A stretch of DNA of 64,000 nt from an uncultured Clostridia bacterium (GTDB taxonomy: Bacteria; Bacillota; Clostridia; Christensenellales; Borkfalkiaceae), in NCBI GenBank assembly GCA_934271255.1, contig CAKQQS010000004.1, positions 1 to 64,000 of the forward strand, given 5' to 3'. Shown piece after piece: positions 7,708 to 16,582 of this stretch. A program made the position numbers and the translations under genes. Positions within the stretch are counted from its first letter, which is position 1, and every line of letters starts with the position of its first letter. Under the pieces are notes generated by a model. That model did not search any database, had not been told where the DNA came from, and worked only from the letters and a program-made list of their open reading frames with translations.

Positions 7708-10068
7708 TTATTTAAGTTTTAATACCGCTTTTATTATATCTTCCTTTTGAGGGAAGAACTCTTTTTCAAACTCGTAAGGCGGCGTTATCCAGTTTTTTGC
7801 CCCGAGCGTTACCGGAGCGCGTTTTAAGTGTTTAAACGCAAGAGAAGTTATTTTGCTTGCCATTTCGCTTATAACCGAACACCTTTCGCATTCGTCCGAA
7901 ACAAGCACTATTCTGCCCGTCTTTTTTACGCTTTTTACTATCTCCGTATAATCGAACGGGCAAATCGACCTTGCGTCGAACAAGTCGCAGGAAAGCCCGT
8001 GTTTCGCTTTGAGTTCCGCCGCCGCGTCTTTCGCTCTGTACAAAGTCGCCCCGACGGACAATATCGTTGCGAATTCGCCTTTTATCTTTAAACTCGGTTT
8101 GCCTATTTCGATAAAATAATTTTCTTTGGGAACGGGCGTGAAAATCTCTTCTACGCCGAAAAGTCTTTGACTTTCCAAAAATATAACGGGATCCGTACCG
8201 TTCAGCGCGGTAGCCATAAGTCCTTTCGCGTCGTACGGGGTTGCGGGGTACACCACTTTAAGCCCCGGAACGTGCATTAAAAACGCCGACCAGTCCTGAG
8301 AATGTTGCGCGCCGTATTTCGCCCCGACCTTGACTTTGAGAACGAGCGGCATTTTTATTTCGCCCGCCGCAAGAGCCTGCCATTTGGGAAGTTGGTTGAA
8401 AACTTCGTCCCCCGCTCTGCCCAAAAAGTCGATGAACATCAGTTCCGCCATAACCCGACCGCCGCTCATCGCGTAGCCCACAGCCGAACCGACTATCGCC
8501 GACTCGGATATGCCCGTGTTGAAAAGCCTGTGATAAGGCAAAACTTCTTTAAGCCCCCTGTATATATCGCCGTCGTCACCCCAGTCCCGACATTCTTCGC
8601 CGTAACAGATAAAACTCTTGTCTTTGTAGCATTTGTCGATAACCGCTTCAAACATGGCGTCGTGGAAAGTAACGGATTTCTTTCTGGGCGTTTTAATTCT
8701 TTCTTTTTTGTTTATTTCGACGTATCTGGAAACGTCTTCTATTTTTTTAAGCGTTTTGTCTTTGCCGCCAAAACTTTCGACGGACAAATCGGAATACATA
8801 AGGTTTTCAAGGTCGGTTATGTCCGTAAGTTTGCTTACTCTTTCGTTCGTAACGAGCGAAAAAATGTCGTCGAACTCCGCTTTTACGTTCTTATCGATCG
8901 TGCTTTTTTCGGTCGGACGCATAACTCCTTCGTCCATAAGACTTTGACTGTAAGTCAAAAGCGGATCGATTTTCTCCCACGCTTCTATTTCTTCTTTTGA
9001 GCGATAAGTCGAAACGTCGTTCGTGTTATGTCCGATAAACCTATACGTAAGAACGTCGAGCATACACGCGCCTTTGCCTTTTTTGACCAACGGCAGTTTT
9101 CGTCTGTACGCGTCGATAACGGCAAGCGGATTAAATCCGTCTACCCGTTCGGTCATCATATTGTTCTGCGTTACGCCCGCGCCCACTCTCGCCAGAACGC
9201 CGTAACCCATAGTTTCGCCTACCGTTTGAGCGTTCATCGCGTATTGATTGTCGAAAAAGTTGAATATCACGGGCAGTCCGCCGTTATATCCTTTTTCCCA
9301 AAGAGTGTTGAACTGATCCATAGTGGCAAAGCCCATCGCTTCCCATACGGGGCCGCAACCTATCGCGCCGTCGCCTATGTTGGCGATGACGACGCCGTCT
9401 TTTTTCATTACCTTCTTATATAACGCCGCGCCGACGGCAAGGTTAGTCGAACCGCCCACGACCGCGTTGTTGGGATATATGCCGAACGGCATAAAAAACG
9501 CGTGCATGCTCCCCGATATTCCGCGCGAAAAACCCGTGTCTTTCACGAGTATTTCGGATAGCAAGCCGTAAACGAAAAACTTTCGCGCTTGTTCTTTGAC
9601 GGGCAGTTTGTCAAACCCTTTAAGAGTTTTTACCGCCTTATACGTCTTTCCGCCGTTAGCCGTTTTCATTACTGACGAAAGAACGTCGTCCGACATTTTT
9701 CGTATCGCCGAAAACCCTTTCGCCAGAACTTCGCCGTGGGAACGGTGCGAACCGAATATAAAATCGTTTTCCGTCAAATAGAACGCTTGCCCGACCGCGC
9801 CCGCTTCCTGCCCCATAGACAAATGAAAAGGCGAACGGCATTCGCATTTTTTACCGTTGTATTCCTTGTTTTCTTTTACGCAAAAAAGCGCGTTTTCAAA
9901 CAAACGAATATAAGCCATATCGTAATATATGCCTTTCAATTCTTCGTCGGTAAAGTTTTTACGTTCCGTCGAAACGTTTCCCGAATATTCGTTCAGTTGT
10001 ATTTTTCCGAGATCCAACTCGCCTTTCTTTCGTAAAACGTTCGGATCCAAAAATTGATTTTTAGGCAT
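7708..10068 (-). CDS. Thiamine-diphosphate-dependent E1 dehydrogenase, alpha and beta fused
   Basis: The 786-aa protein joins an E1-alpha-type domain (residues 30-420) to an E1-beta transketolase-like domain (465-786). The first has the thiamine diphosphate motif GDGAIGCGPVWEAM...N and GISGSMHAFF; the second has SESAIVGSAVGYAMSGG and a C-terminal transketolase lobe. This family decarboxylates pyruvate, branched-chain 2-oxo acids or acetoin and passes the acyl group to a lipoyl E2. No E2, E3 or lipoate gene is visible nearby, so the acceptor and exact substrate are unknown. A GAAGG ribosome-binding site precedes the ATG. It may be read with the upstream metK-to-SDR operon. Confidence 0.85.
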   Translation of the reverse strand: MPKNQFLDPNVLRKKGELDLGKIQLNEYSGNVSTERKNFTDEELKGIYYDMAYIRLFENALFCVKENKEYNGKKCECRSPFHLSMGQEAGAVGQAFYLTENDFIFGSHRSHGEVLAKGFSAIRKMSDDVLSSVMKTANGGKTYKAVKTLKGFDKLPVKEQARKFFVYGLLSEILVKDTGFSRGISGSMHAFFMPFGIYPNNAVVGGSTNLAVGAALYKKVMKKDGVVIANIGDGAIGCGPVWEAMGFATMDQFNTLWEKGYNGGLPVIFNFFDNQYAMNAQTVGETMGYGVLARVGAGVTQNNMMTERVDGFNPLAVIDAYRRKLPLVKKGKGACMLDVLTYRFIGHNTNDVSTYRSKEEIEAWEKIDPLLTYSQSLMDEGVMRPTEKSTIDKNVKAEFDDIFSLVTNERVSKLTDITDLENLMYSDLSVESFGGKDKTLKKIEDVSRYVEINKKERIKTPRKKSVTFHDAMFEAVIDKCYKDKSFICYGEECRDWGDDGDIYRGLKEVLPYHRLFNTGISESAIVGSAVGYAMSGGRVMAELMFIDFLGRAGDEVFNQLPKWQALAAGEIKMPLVLKVKVGAKYGAQHSQDWSAFLMHVPGLKVVYPATPYDAKGLMATALNGTDPVIFLESQRLFGVEEIFTPVPKENYFIEIGKPSLKIKGEFATILSVGATLYRAKDAAAELKAKHGLSCDLFDARSICPFDYTEIVKSVKKTGRIVLVSDECERCSVISEMASKITSLAFKHLKRAPVTLGAKNWITPPYEFEKEFFPQKEDIIKAVLKLK

Positions 10069-10135
10069 ACCTTTACCTTCTTTCCTTACCCGTCGGTCTG
10101 TTTTTCGCTTTATCCTTCCCTTTCTGCGCCGCCCG

Positions 10136-10885
10136 TCAGCAACTTGCCGCTTTCATAAGCCAACTAGTCGGCAAAATCTTGGCGAGTAGCCTGTAAAACT
10201 TGTAAACGAATCTGTTGGTGTATATAAACTTGCCTTTTTTCAAACTTTTCAAAGCGCCTTTCGCGACCTTGTCGACTTTGCAAAACGGCAACCGCATAAA
10301 TCTTCTGCTCGTTACTTCACCCACTTTTTCAAACTCGGTGAGCATAGGTCCGGGGCAAACTATCGTGCATTTGATTTTTTTGTTTTTGAGTTCGTAGTTT
10401 AACGCCCTTGAAAAACTCGTAACGTACGCTTTCGTCGACGAATACACGCTCATGTACGCGTTCGGAACGAAACTTGCGATAGACGACACGTTGAGTATTC
10501 TTCCCCCCTCGCCTACGTACGGTAGTACCAGACGGGTGAGTTTTGTAAGCGCAAGAACGTTTACCTTTATCATTCTTTCGAGTTTGTCTTCGCTCATTTC
10601 GGAAAAATCGCCGTAATACCCAAGCCCCGCGTTGTTGATAAACGCTTTTACGTTGGGTTTTTCGGTTGCCAGCAACGTCGTAAGTTCTTTTAAGTCGTCG
10701 TTTTTAGTAACGTCGAGCGTTAAGATTTTGGCGGGGATTTTAAGTTCTTCCGCCGTTTCGGAAAGTTTTTCTTTTCTTCTTGCGACGAGCCAAATCTCGT
10801 CGACGGAAAAGTAGTTGCCGAGTTGCAACGCGAGCGATTTTCCGAACCCGCTCGACGCTCCCGTAATAATCGCTATGTTTTTCAT
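10136..10885 (-). CDS. Short-chain dehydrogenase/reductase (SDR family)
   Basis: This NAD(P)-dependent oxidoreductase has the classical SDR signatures: TGASSGFG cofactor motif near residue 8, NNAG near 85, catalytic Ser in NVSSIAS, and the YSSTK active-site Tyr/Lys. I chose ATG at 10885, which overlaps the tsaD stop (ATGA) and has a GGAGAG ribosome-binding site; an upstream GTG would add only three residues. The length of 249 aa is normal. The substrate is unknown. The sequence resembles bacterial SDRs annotated as DltE/YqjQ-like. Confidence 0.88.
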   Translation of the reverse strand: MKNIAIITGASSGFGKSLALQLGNYFSVDEIWLVARRKEKLSETAEELKIPAKILTLDVTKNDDLKELTTLLATEKPNVKAFINNAGLGYYGDFSEMSEDKLERMIKVNVLALTKLTRLVLPYVGEGGRILNVSSIASFVPNAYMSVYSSTKAYVTSFSRALNYELKNKKIKCTIVCPGPMLTEFEKVGEVTSRRFMRLPFCKVDKVAKGALKSLKKGKFIYTNRFVYKFYRLLAKILPTSWLMKAASC

Positions 10886-11949
10886 TTTGCACACTCTCCT
10901 TTCGTTAACGGAATGCTTGCGACCGCGTTTAACGTCAAATCCGCAAAATTACGCATTTTATATTGAATATACCCTTCGGCGGCTATCATACAGCCGTTAT
11001 CCGTACAGTACCTTTTTTCGGGCAAAACGAGTTTCAGCCCGTTTTTCTTCGATTCGGTTTGCAGTTTTTCTCTCAGATACCCGTTTGCGGTAACTCCGCC
11101 GCCGCTCGTTATCGTCTTTACGCCCCTTTCTTTGGCAAGCGTTATAAGTTTTTCCGCAAGAACGTCTATCGCCGCGCTTTGAAAAGAACGGGCTACGTCC
11201 GCCTTATTTACTTGTATGCCTTTCTGCTCGGCATTATGCGTATAATTTATAACCGCCGTTTTCAACCCGCTGTACGAAAAGTCGTTCGTCTTTTGTCCCT
11301 TGAACATCTTTGGCAGTTCCACGACGTTTTTCCCTTCTTTCGCAAGCCGTTCTATATTAGGTCCGCCGGGATAGTTAAGCCCTAAAAGCCTTGCTACCTT
11401 ATCGAACGCTTCGCCTACCGCGTCGTCGAGCGTCGCGCCTAATATCTCGAATTCGGCGTAATTTTTAACGTATATTATCGCCGTATGCCCCCCGCTTGCA
11501 AGCAGCGACATAAACGGCGGCTCCAACTCTTTGTCGGCAAGATAACTCGCCGCAAGGTGTCCGCGTATATGGTTGACGGGAATCAACGGAACTTTCAGCG
11601 CGAACGCCAACGCTTTGGCGTAACTTACGCCGACGAGCAACGCCCCCAACAGCCCCGCGCCGTACGTTACGGCAACGGCGTCTATATCTTTAAACGTCAT
11701 TCCCGCTTGTTTAAGCGCGCCTTCGACCGCCTGATTTATCGCCGTCGTGTGCGCTCTCGAAGCGATTTCGGGTACGACTCCGCCGAACCTTGCCTGTTCC
11801 GTCGCGCTCGAAATTATCACGTCGGCTAAAACGTCCCTGCCGCCCTTTACTATCGAAACGGCGGTTTCGTCGCAACTCGATTCTATACCGAGTATTACCG
11901 CGTCGTCCTTAACGACGGTGTTTTTTTGAATATCTTCAAAATAACTCAT
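10882..11949 (-). CDS. tsaD: tRNA N6-adenosine threonylcarbamoyltransferase TsaD
   Basis: TsaD transfers threonylcarbamoyl to A37 of ANN-decoding tRNAs, together with TsaB and TsaE. The 355-aa protein has the ASKHA ATPase fold with GIESSCDETAVS at the N terminus, the metal-binding NHIRGHLAA motif, and GGHTAIIYV. The start overlaps the prfB stop (TAATG). tsaB and tsaE, often adjacent, are not in this window. Confidence 0.97.
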   Translation of the reverse strand: MSYFEDIQKNTVVKDDAVILGIESSCDETAVSIVKGGRDVLADVIISSATEQARFGGVVPEIASRAHTTAINQAVEGALKQAGMTFKDIDAVAVTYGAGLLGALLVGVSYAKALAFALKVPLIPVNHIRGHLAASYLADKELEPPFMSLLASGGHTAIIYVKNYAEFEILGATLDDAVGEAFDKVARLLGLNYPGGPNIERLAKEGKNVVELPKMFKGQKTNDFSYSGLKTAVINYTHNAEQKGIQVNKADVARSFQSAAIDVLAEKLITLAKERGVKTITSGGGVTANGYLREKLQTESKKNGLKLVLPEKRYCTDNGCMIAAEGYIQYKMRNFADLTLNAVASIPLTKGECAK

Positions 11950-13046
11950 TACGATTTTCTTAAATACTCGACGATAAAGTCCTGAATGTCGCCGTTCATA
12001 ACTCTTTCTACGTCGCCCGTTTCGTAGTTCGTCCTGTGGTCTTTAACCATCGTGTACGGACAGAAAACGTAACTCCGTATCTGACTGCCCCATTCGATTT
12101 TCTTTATATCGCCTTTGATTTCCTTGTCCTTTTCAAGCCTTTCCGCTTCTCTTTTTTCGATGAGTTTGCTAGTCAGCATCATCATGCACATTTCTTTGTT
12201 TTGCGTTTGAGATCTCTCGTTCTGGCACTGAACGACGATGCCCGTCGGTATATGCGTGATTCTTACCGCCGAGTCCGTTTTGTTGACCTTTTGCCCGCCC
12301 GCGCCCGACGAACGGTAGGTGTCTACCTTGATGTCTTCGGGGCGAATATTGATGCTGTCGTCTTCCGTGATTTCGGGCATTACTTCTACCGACGAAAAGG
12401 ACGTCTGTCTGCGTTTGTTCGCGTCGAACGGGGATATTCTTACAAGCCTGTGCACCCCTTTCTCCGCTTTAAGGTATCCGTACGCGTTTTGCCCTTCTAT
12501 CTTGAACGAAACGCTTTTAAGCCCCGCGCCGTCCCCGTCGAGTCTGTCGAGTTCGGTAAGCGAAAACCCTTGTCTTTGCGCGTAGCAAATATACATACGG
12601 TAAAGCATTTCCGTCCAGTCGCACGCTTCCGTTCCGCCCGCGCCCGCATGCAACGTCATTATGGCGTTGAGCGAATCGTATTTGCCGCGAAGAAGCGCTT
12701 GCAAATGAAGTTTTTCGATTTTTTCTTCGGCGATATTAAGTTCTTTGTCAAGATCGGCAAAAACGCTTTCGTCCCCTTCTTCTTCGATAAGTTCGAGCAA
12801 TACTTCCGTGTCTTCGACCGCTCTCGCGCCTTGATCGTATACCCCGATTTTGCTTTCGAGCGAAGATATTTCTCTCGAAATCTTTTCGGATTTTTTAATA
12901 TCTCCCCAAACTTCGGGTTTTTCGAGTTCCGTTCTCAGTTCGTTTACTCTCGCCCTGCATTCTTCTATTTTCAAAGACGCCCCCGCTTCCTGCAAAAGGG
13001 TTAAAACGTCTTTGATTCTCATTTTATATTCGTCTGTTTTAAGCAC
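11949..13046 (-). CDS. prfB: Peptide chain release factor 2, without a programmed frameshift
   Basis: RF2 reads UGA and UAA stop codons. The 365-aa frame contains the SPF recognition motif (RISPFDANKRRQTSF) and the GGQ catalytic motif (SSGAGGQKVNKTDSAVR). The start is a GTG at 13046 with AAGGAG seven nt upstream. Most bacterial prfB genes need a +1 frameshift at an in-frame UGA near codon 25. Here the reading frame is continuous through that region (RIKDVLTLLQEAGASLKIEE), so autoregulation by frameshift is absent. The gene follows secA, as in many Bacillota. Confidence 0.96.
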   Translation of the reverse strand: MLKTDEYKMRIKDVLTLLQEAGASLKIEECRARVNELRTELEKPEVWGDIKKSEKISREISSLESKIGVYDQGARAVEDTEVLLELIEEEGDESVFADLDKELNIAEEKIEKLHLQALLRGKYDSLNAIMTLHAGAGGTEACDWTEMLYRMYICYAQRQGFSLTELDRLDGDGAGLKSVSFKIEGQNAYGYLKAEKGVHRLVRISPFDANKRRQTSFSSVEVMPEITEDDSINIRPEDIKVDTYRSSGAGGQKVNKTDSAVRITHIPTGIVVQCQNERSQTQNKEMCMMMLTSKLIEKREAERLEKDKEIKGDIKKIEWGSQIRSYVFCPYTMVKDHRTNYETGDVERVMNGDIQDFIVEYLRKS

Positions 13047-13074
13047 TTAAAAACTCCTTGATTTTAAAGTCTTC

Positions 13075-13100
13075 TACCGCCGAAAAGTTTTTCGGCGGTA
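13075..13100 (-). other. Hairpin between secA and prfB
   Basis: A 12-bp inverted repeat (TACCGCCGAAAA and its complement) lies in the 93-bp secA-prfB gap. There is no T-run after it on the minus strand, so it may be a partial terminator or an RNA-stabilising or processing hairpin rather than an end of the operon. Confidence 0.5.
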
Positions 13101-13139
13101 AAGTCGTAAGTTATTGTTTTTTCACTCGGTTACGGGCGT

Positions 13140-15845
13140 TTATAAGTTTTTACCGCAACAGTTTTTATATTTCTTTCCGCTTCCGCACGGACAAGGATCG
13201 TTTCTGCCCGGCGCGGACTTGGACTTGGGCGTTCCGCCTGTTTGCTTGGAACCGTCCCCCGCCTTGTTTATCGTGATGTCTTTTCTTTCTTCTCTTTCTT
13301 CCTTGACGGGTACTCTTTGAAGTTCTACTTTAAGCAGCATTTTTACGGTTTCGTCCTGAATACTGAATATCATGTCGTCGAACATTTCGAGCGCTTCTTT
13401 CTTGTATTCGTTGACGGGGTTGATGTTTCCGCCGTAACCGCGCAAACTTATGCCTTTACGCAACTGATCCATGCTGTCGATGTGGTCTATCCACTTGACG
13501 TCTACGCATCTTAACAAAATGTCTCTTTCTACAATCGTAAAATCGAATCCTTCGTCCTTGTATCTCTTTATCTTGTTTTCGTATTCTTCTATCGTCTTGT
13601 CGAGAACCGCTTTATACAAATCTTCGTAAATCATGTTCGGCAAGTCTTTTTCTTTGATAAAATCCGAGCCGACGGGTATCAGATACCTTTCGATAGTGTC
13701 GTTGATTTGTTTCGCGTTCCAGTGTTCGCCCGTTTTGGATTTGTCCACGCAAAGGCTTAACGAGTTGCCGACAAGGTCGGGAATAAACGCCAGAATCTCG
13801 TCGTGAATGTTTTCGCCTTTCAATACTTTCATACGTTCCGCGTACATGACTTCGCGCTGCTTGTTCATTACGTCGTCGTATTCCAAAACTTGTTTTCTTA
13901 TACCGAAGTTCTTGCCTTCGATGTTTCTTTGCGCGTTTTCTATCTGACGGGAAAGCATCTTCGCTTCGAGCGGGGTGTCTTCGTCTACCTTGAACACGGA
14001 ATACAGTTTTTGGAGTCTGTCGCCGCCGAAACGTTTAGCCAAATCGTCTTCGAGCGATATAAAGAATCTCGATGCGCCGGGGTCTCCCTGACGTCCCGAA
14101 CGTCCGCGCAACTGGTTGTCTATACGGCGCGATTCGTGTCTTTCAGAGCCTATTATCATAAGTCCGCCGACTGCGAGAACCTTTTCTTTCTCGGCGTCCG
14201 TTTCTTTCTTGAACTCGTTATACAAATCCCAGTATTGTTTCCTTATTCCCGCGATTTCTTCGTCGATTTCGCTTATAAAGGAAGTCGCAAGTTCGATTTT
14301 GTCTTCTTCGATTCCCTGATCGCGGAGTTTTCTCTTCGCAAGATATTCGGGGTTACCGCCGAGCATGATATCCGTACCGCGCCCCGCCATGTTCGTCGCT
14401 ATCGTTACCGCGCCGAATCTGCCCGCTTGCGCTACGATGTCCGCTTCTCTCGCGTGGTTTTTCGCGTTCAAAACGTTGTGTTTTATCTTTTCTTTTATCA
14501 AAAGACGGGAAATCTCTTCACTCTTTTCGACGGTTACCGTACCGACAAGAATGGGTTGACCTTGTTCGTGTCTTTCCTTAATCTCTTTTATTATCGCCCT
14601 TTCTTTGCCCGCTACCGTAGAGTAAATAAGGTCGTTATAGTCGATTCTTTTAATCGGCTTATTCGTGGGAATCTCGATAACGTCAAGCCCGTAAATCGAC
14701 CTGAACTCTTGTTCTTCCGTCTTCGCCGTACCCGTCATACCCGAAAGCTTCGTGTATATTCTGAAATAGTTCTGGAAAGTAATCGTCGCAAGCGTTTTGT
14801 TTTCGTCCCTGACTTTTACGCCTTCTTTCGCTTCGATTGCCTGATGCAGTCCGTCGCTGTAACGCCTGCCTATCATAAGACGTCCCGTGAACTCGTCGAC
14901 GATGATGACTTCGCCGTCGTTTACGATATAGTCGTTGTCCCTTTTAAAAATGTGGTGCGCTTTCAACGCTTGTTGAATCTTATGCGAAAGATCTGCGTTT
15001 TCTACGTCCGCAAAGTTTTCAAGATTGAAAAACTTTTCCGCTTTCTCCGCGCCCTGTTCAGTTATCTCGACAGTCTTTTCTTTGATGTCCATCGTGAAAT
15101 CTTCGTCGATTTTCAAGTTTCTTACGAATCTGTCGACGGACATATACTTTTCGCTCGATTCTCCGCCCCTGCCCGAAATGATAAGCGGCGTTCTCGCTTC
15201 GTCGATTAAAATCGAGTCGACTTCGTCCACGATAGCGAAACTGAGTTCTCTTTGTACCATATTTTTAAGATTCTTTTTCAAATTATCTCTCAAATAGTCG
15301 AACCCGAACTCGTTGTTCGTGCCGTACGTTATATCCGAGTTATAAGCGATTCTCTTGTCGTCGTCTTCCATACCCGAAACGATAACGCCGACGGTAAGTC
15401 CCAAAAACTTGTAGACTTTGCCCATCCACTCGGCGTCTCTCGACGCAAGGTAATCGTTTACCGTTACGATATGCACGCCTTTGCCCGCGAGCGCGTTAAG
15501 GTATGCGGGGAGCGTTTCTACGAGCGTTTTACCTTCGCCCGTTTTCATTTCGGCAACTCTGCCCTGATGCAAACATATACCGCCCATTATCTGTACTTTG
15601 TAATGGCGCATTCCCAGAACTCTGTTAGCCGCTTCCCTTACTACCGCAAACGCGTCGTACAAAATATCGTCGAGCGTTTCGCCCTTGGCAAGCCTTTCTT
15701 TCAACACGCCCGTTTGAGAAATAAGCGTTTCGTCGTCCATTTTCTCGTAGACGGGGGCGAGAGCCAACACTTTGTCCGCCATTGCGGATAATTTTTTAAC
15801 GTCTCTTCTCGATTCGCTTGTTAAAATGTATCTTATAAGTCCCAT
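13140..15845 (-). CDS. secA: Preprotein translocase ATPase SecA
   Basis: SecA drives post-translational export through SecYEG. The 901-aa protein shows the nucleotide-binding fold 1 motifs (MKTGEGKTL Walker A; VDEVDSILID Walker B), the second helicase lobe (ATNMAGRGTDIMLGG), and the zinc-binding C terminus CPCGSGKKYKNCCGK that binds SecB or the ribosome. ATG at 15845 is preferred over an in-frame TTG six bases upstream because AGGAG lies 10 nt before the ATG. It is 24 nt downstream of comF. Confidence 0.98.
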   Translation of the reverse strand: MGLIRYILTSESRRDVKKLSAMADKVLALAPVYEKMDDETLISQTGVLKERLAKGETLDDILYDAFAVVREAANRVLGMRHYKVQIMGGICLHQGRVAEMKTGEGKTLVETLPAYLNALAGKGVHIVTVNDYLASRDAEWMGKVYKFLGLTVGVIVSGMEDDDKRIAYNSDITYGTNNEFGFDYLRDNLKKNLKNMVQRELSFAIVDEVDSILIDEARTPLIISGRGGESSEKYMSVDRFVRNLKIDEDFTMDIKEKTVEITEQGAEKAEKFFNLENFADVENADLSHKIQQALKAHHIFKRDNDYIVNDGEVIIVDEFTGRLMIGRRYSDGLHQAIEAKEGVKVRDENKTLATITFQNYFRIYTKLSGMTGTAKTEEQEFRSIYGLDVIEIPTNKPIKRIDYNDLIYSTVAGKERAIIKEIKERHEQGQPILVGTVTVEKSEEISRLLIKEKIKHNVLNAKNHAREADIVAQAGRFGAVTIATNMAGRGTDIMLGGNPEYLAKRKLRDQGIEEDKIELATSFISEIDEEIAGIRKQYWDLYNEFKKETDAEKEKVLAVGGLMIIGSERHESRRIDNQLRGRSGRQGDPGASRFFISLEDDLAKRFGGDRLQKLYSVFKVDEDTPLEAKMLSRQIENAQRNIEGKNFGIRKQVLEYDDVMNKQREVMYAERMKVLKGENIHDEILAFIPDLVGNSLSLCVDKSKTGEHWNAKQINDTIERYLIPVGSDFIKEKDLPNMIYEDLYKAVLDKTIEEYENKIKRYKDEGFDFTIVERDILLRCVDVKWIDHIDSMDQLRKGISLRGYGGNINPVNEYKKEALEMFDDMIFSIQDETVKMLLKVELQRVPVKEEREERKDITINKAGDGSKQTGGTPKSKSAPGRNDPCPCGSGKKYKNCCGKNL

Positions 15846-15868
15846 TGTCAATAAACTCCTTTTTATAT

Positions 15869-16582
15869 CTATTTATGATGACTAACCGACGCTACGGTTA
15901 GAAAATATACGTTTTTCGCGCCTTTGTCGAACAGCGTTTTTCCTATCGAGTCCGCCGTCGCGCCCGTCGTCAATACGTCGTCTATCACGAGTACCGACGT
16001 TCCCGTTATATTTATACCCTTTTTCAGTTTAAACGCGTCTTTCAAATTGCGTTGTCTGTCTTTAAACCCGAGTTTTGCCTGCCGTCTTGTGTTTTTGTTC
16101 TTTAACAAAATCCCGTCGAGCGGCAACTTCAACGTTTTGCAAAAAGTTTCGGCAAGATACTTCGACTGGTTGAAACAAGCCCGCGAAAACCATTCCTTTC
16201 TGCTCATCGGAACGTAAGTTATCACGTCGACGTCTACGTCCGCTTTATAAAACGCGTCTATCATTCCTTTCACCAAAAAGTTTTTGTATTTCTTTTTGTG
16301 GTTATACTTAAACCGTTTTATAATCGCGGGTATTTCCGAATCGTACTCGTATTCGCTTATACCTTTCGTTATTTCTATCTGCGTGCTTTCGCACTCTTTA
16401 CAAAAAGCCCCGCCCGTACTCTTCTGCCTGCCGCATTTCTGGCACGGCTCGGTTATCAAAGGCAACCTTTTCATGCACTCGTCGCACACTTCGTCGTCGT
16501 TAAAGTTTTCTCTTCCGCAAATAAGACAGGTATACGTTTTTGAAAACACGTATCTGTCCGCAAACGCACGTAACTTTTTCAT
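15869..16582 (-). CDS. comF: ComF family phosphoribosyltransferase-like protein
   Basis: The 237-aa protein starts with two Cys-pair zinc-binding modules (CLICGREN...CDEC and CQKCGRQ...CKEC), followed by a phosphoribosyltransferase fold ending in the PRPP-loop VLVIDDVLTTGATADS. ComF-type proteins act in DNA uptake during natural competence in Bacillus and Haemophilus. No other competence genes are in the window. The ATG at 16582 overlaps the metK stop (TAATG). A longer upstream frame inside metK is not credible as the start. Confidence 0.88.
   Translation of the reverse strand: MKKLRAFADRYVFSKTYTCLICGRENFNDDEVCDECMKRLPLITEPCQKCGRQKSTGGAFCKECESTQIEITKGISEYEYDSEIPAIIKRFKYNHKKKYKNFLVKGMIDAFYKADVDVDVITYVPMSRKEWFSRACFNQSKYLAETFCKTLKLPLDGILLKNKNTRRQAKLGFKDRQRNLKDAFKLKKGINITGTSVLVIDDVLTTGATADSIGKTLFDKGAKNVYFLTVASVSHHK

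Noticed and set aside
13803..15209. 468-codon plus-strand frame
   Set aside because: Antisense shadow of secA, which is fully conserved on the minus strand.
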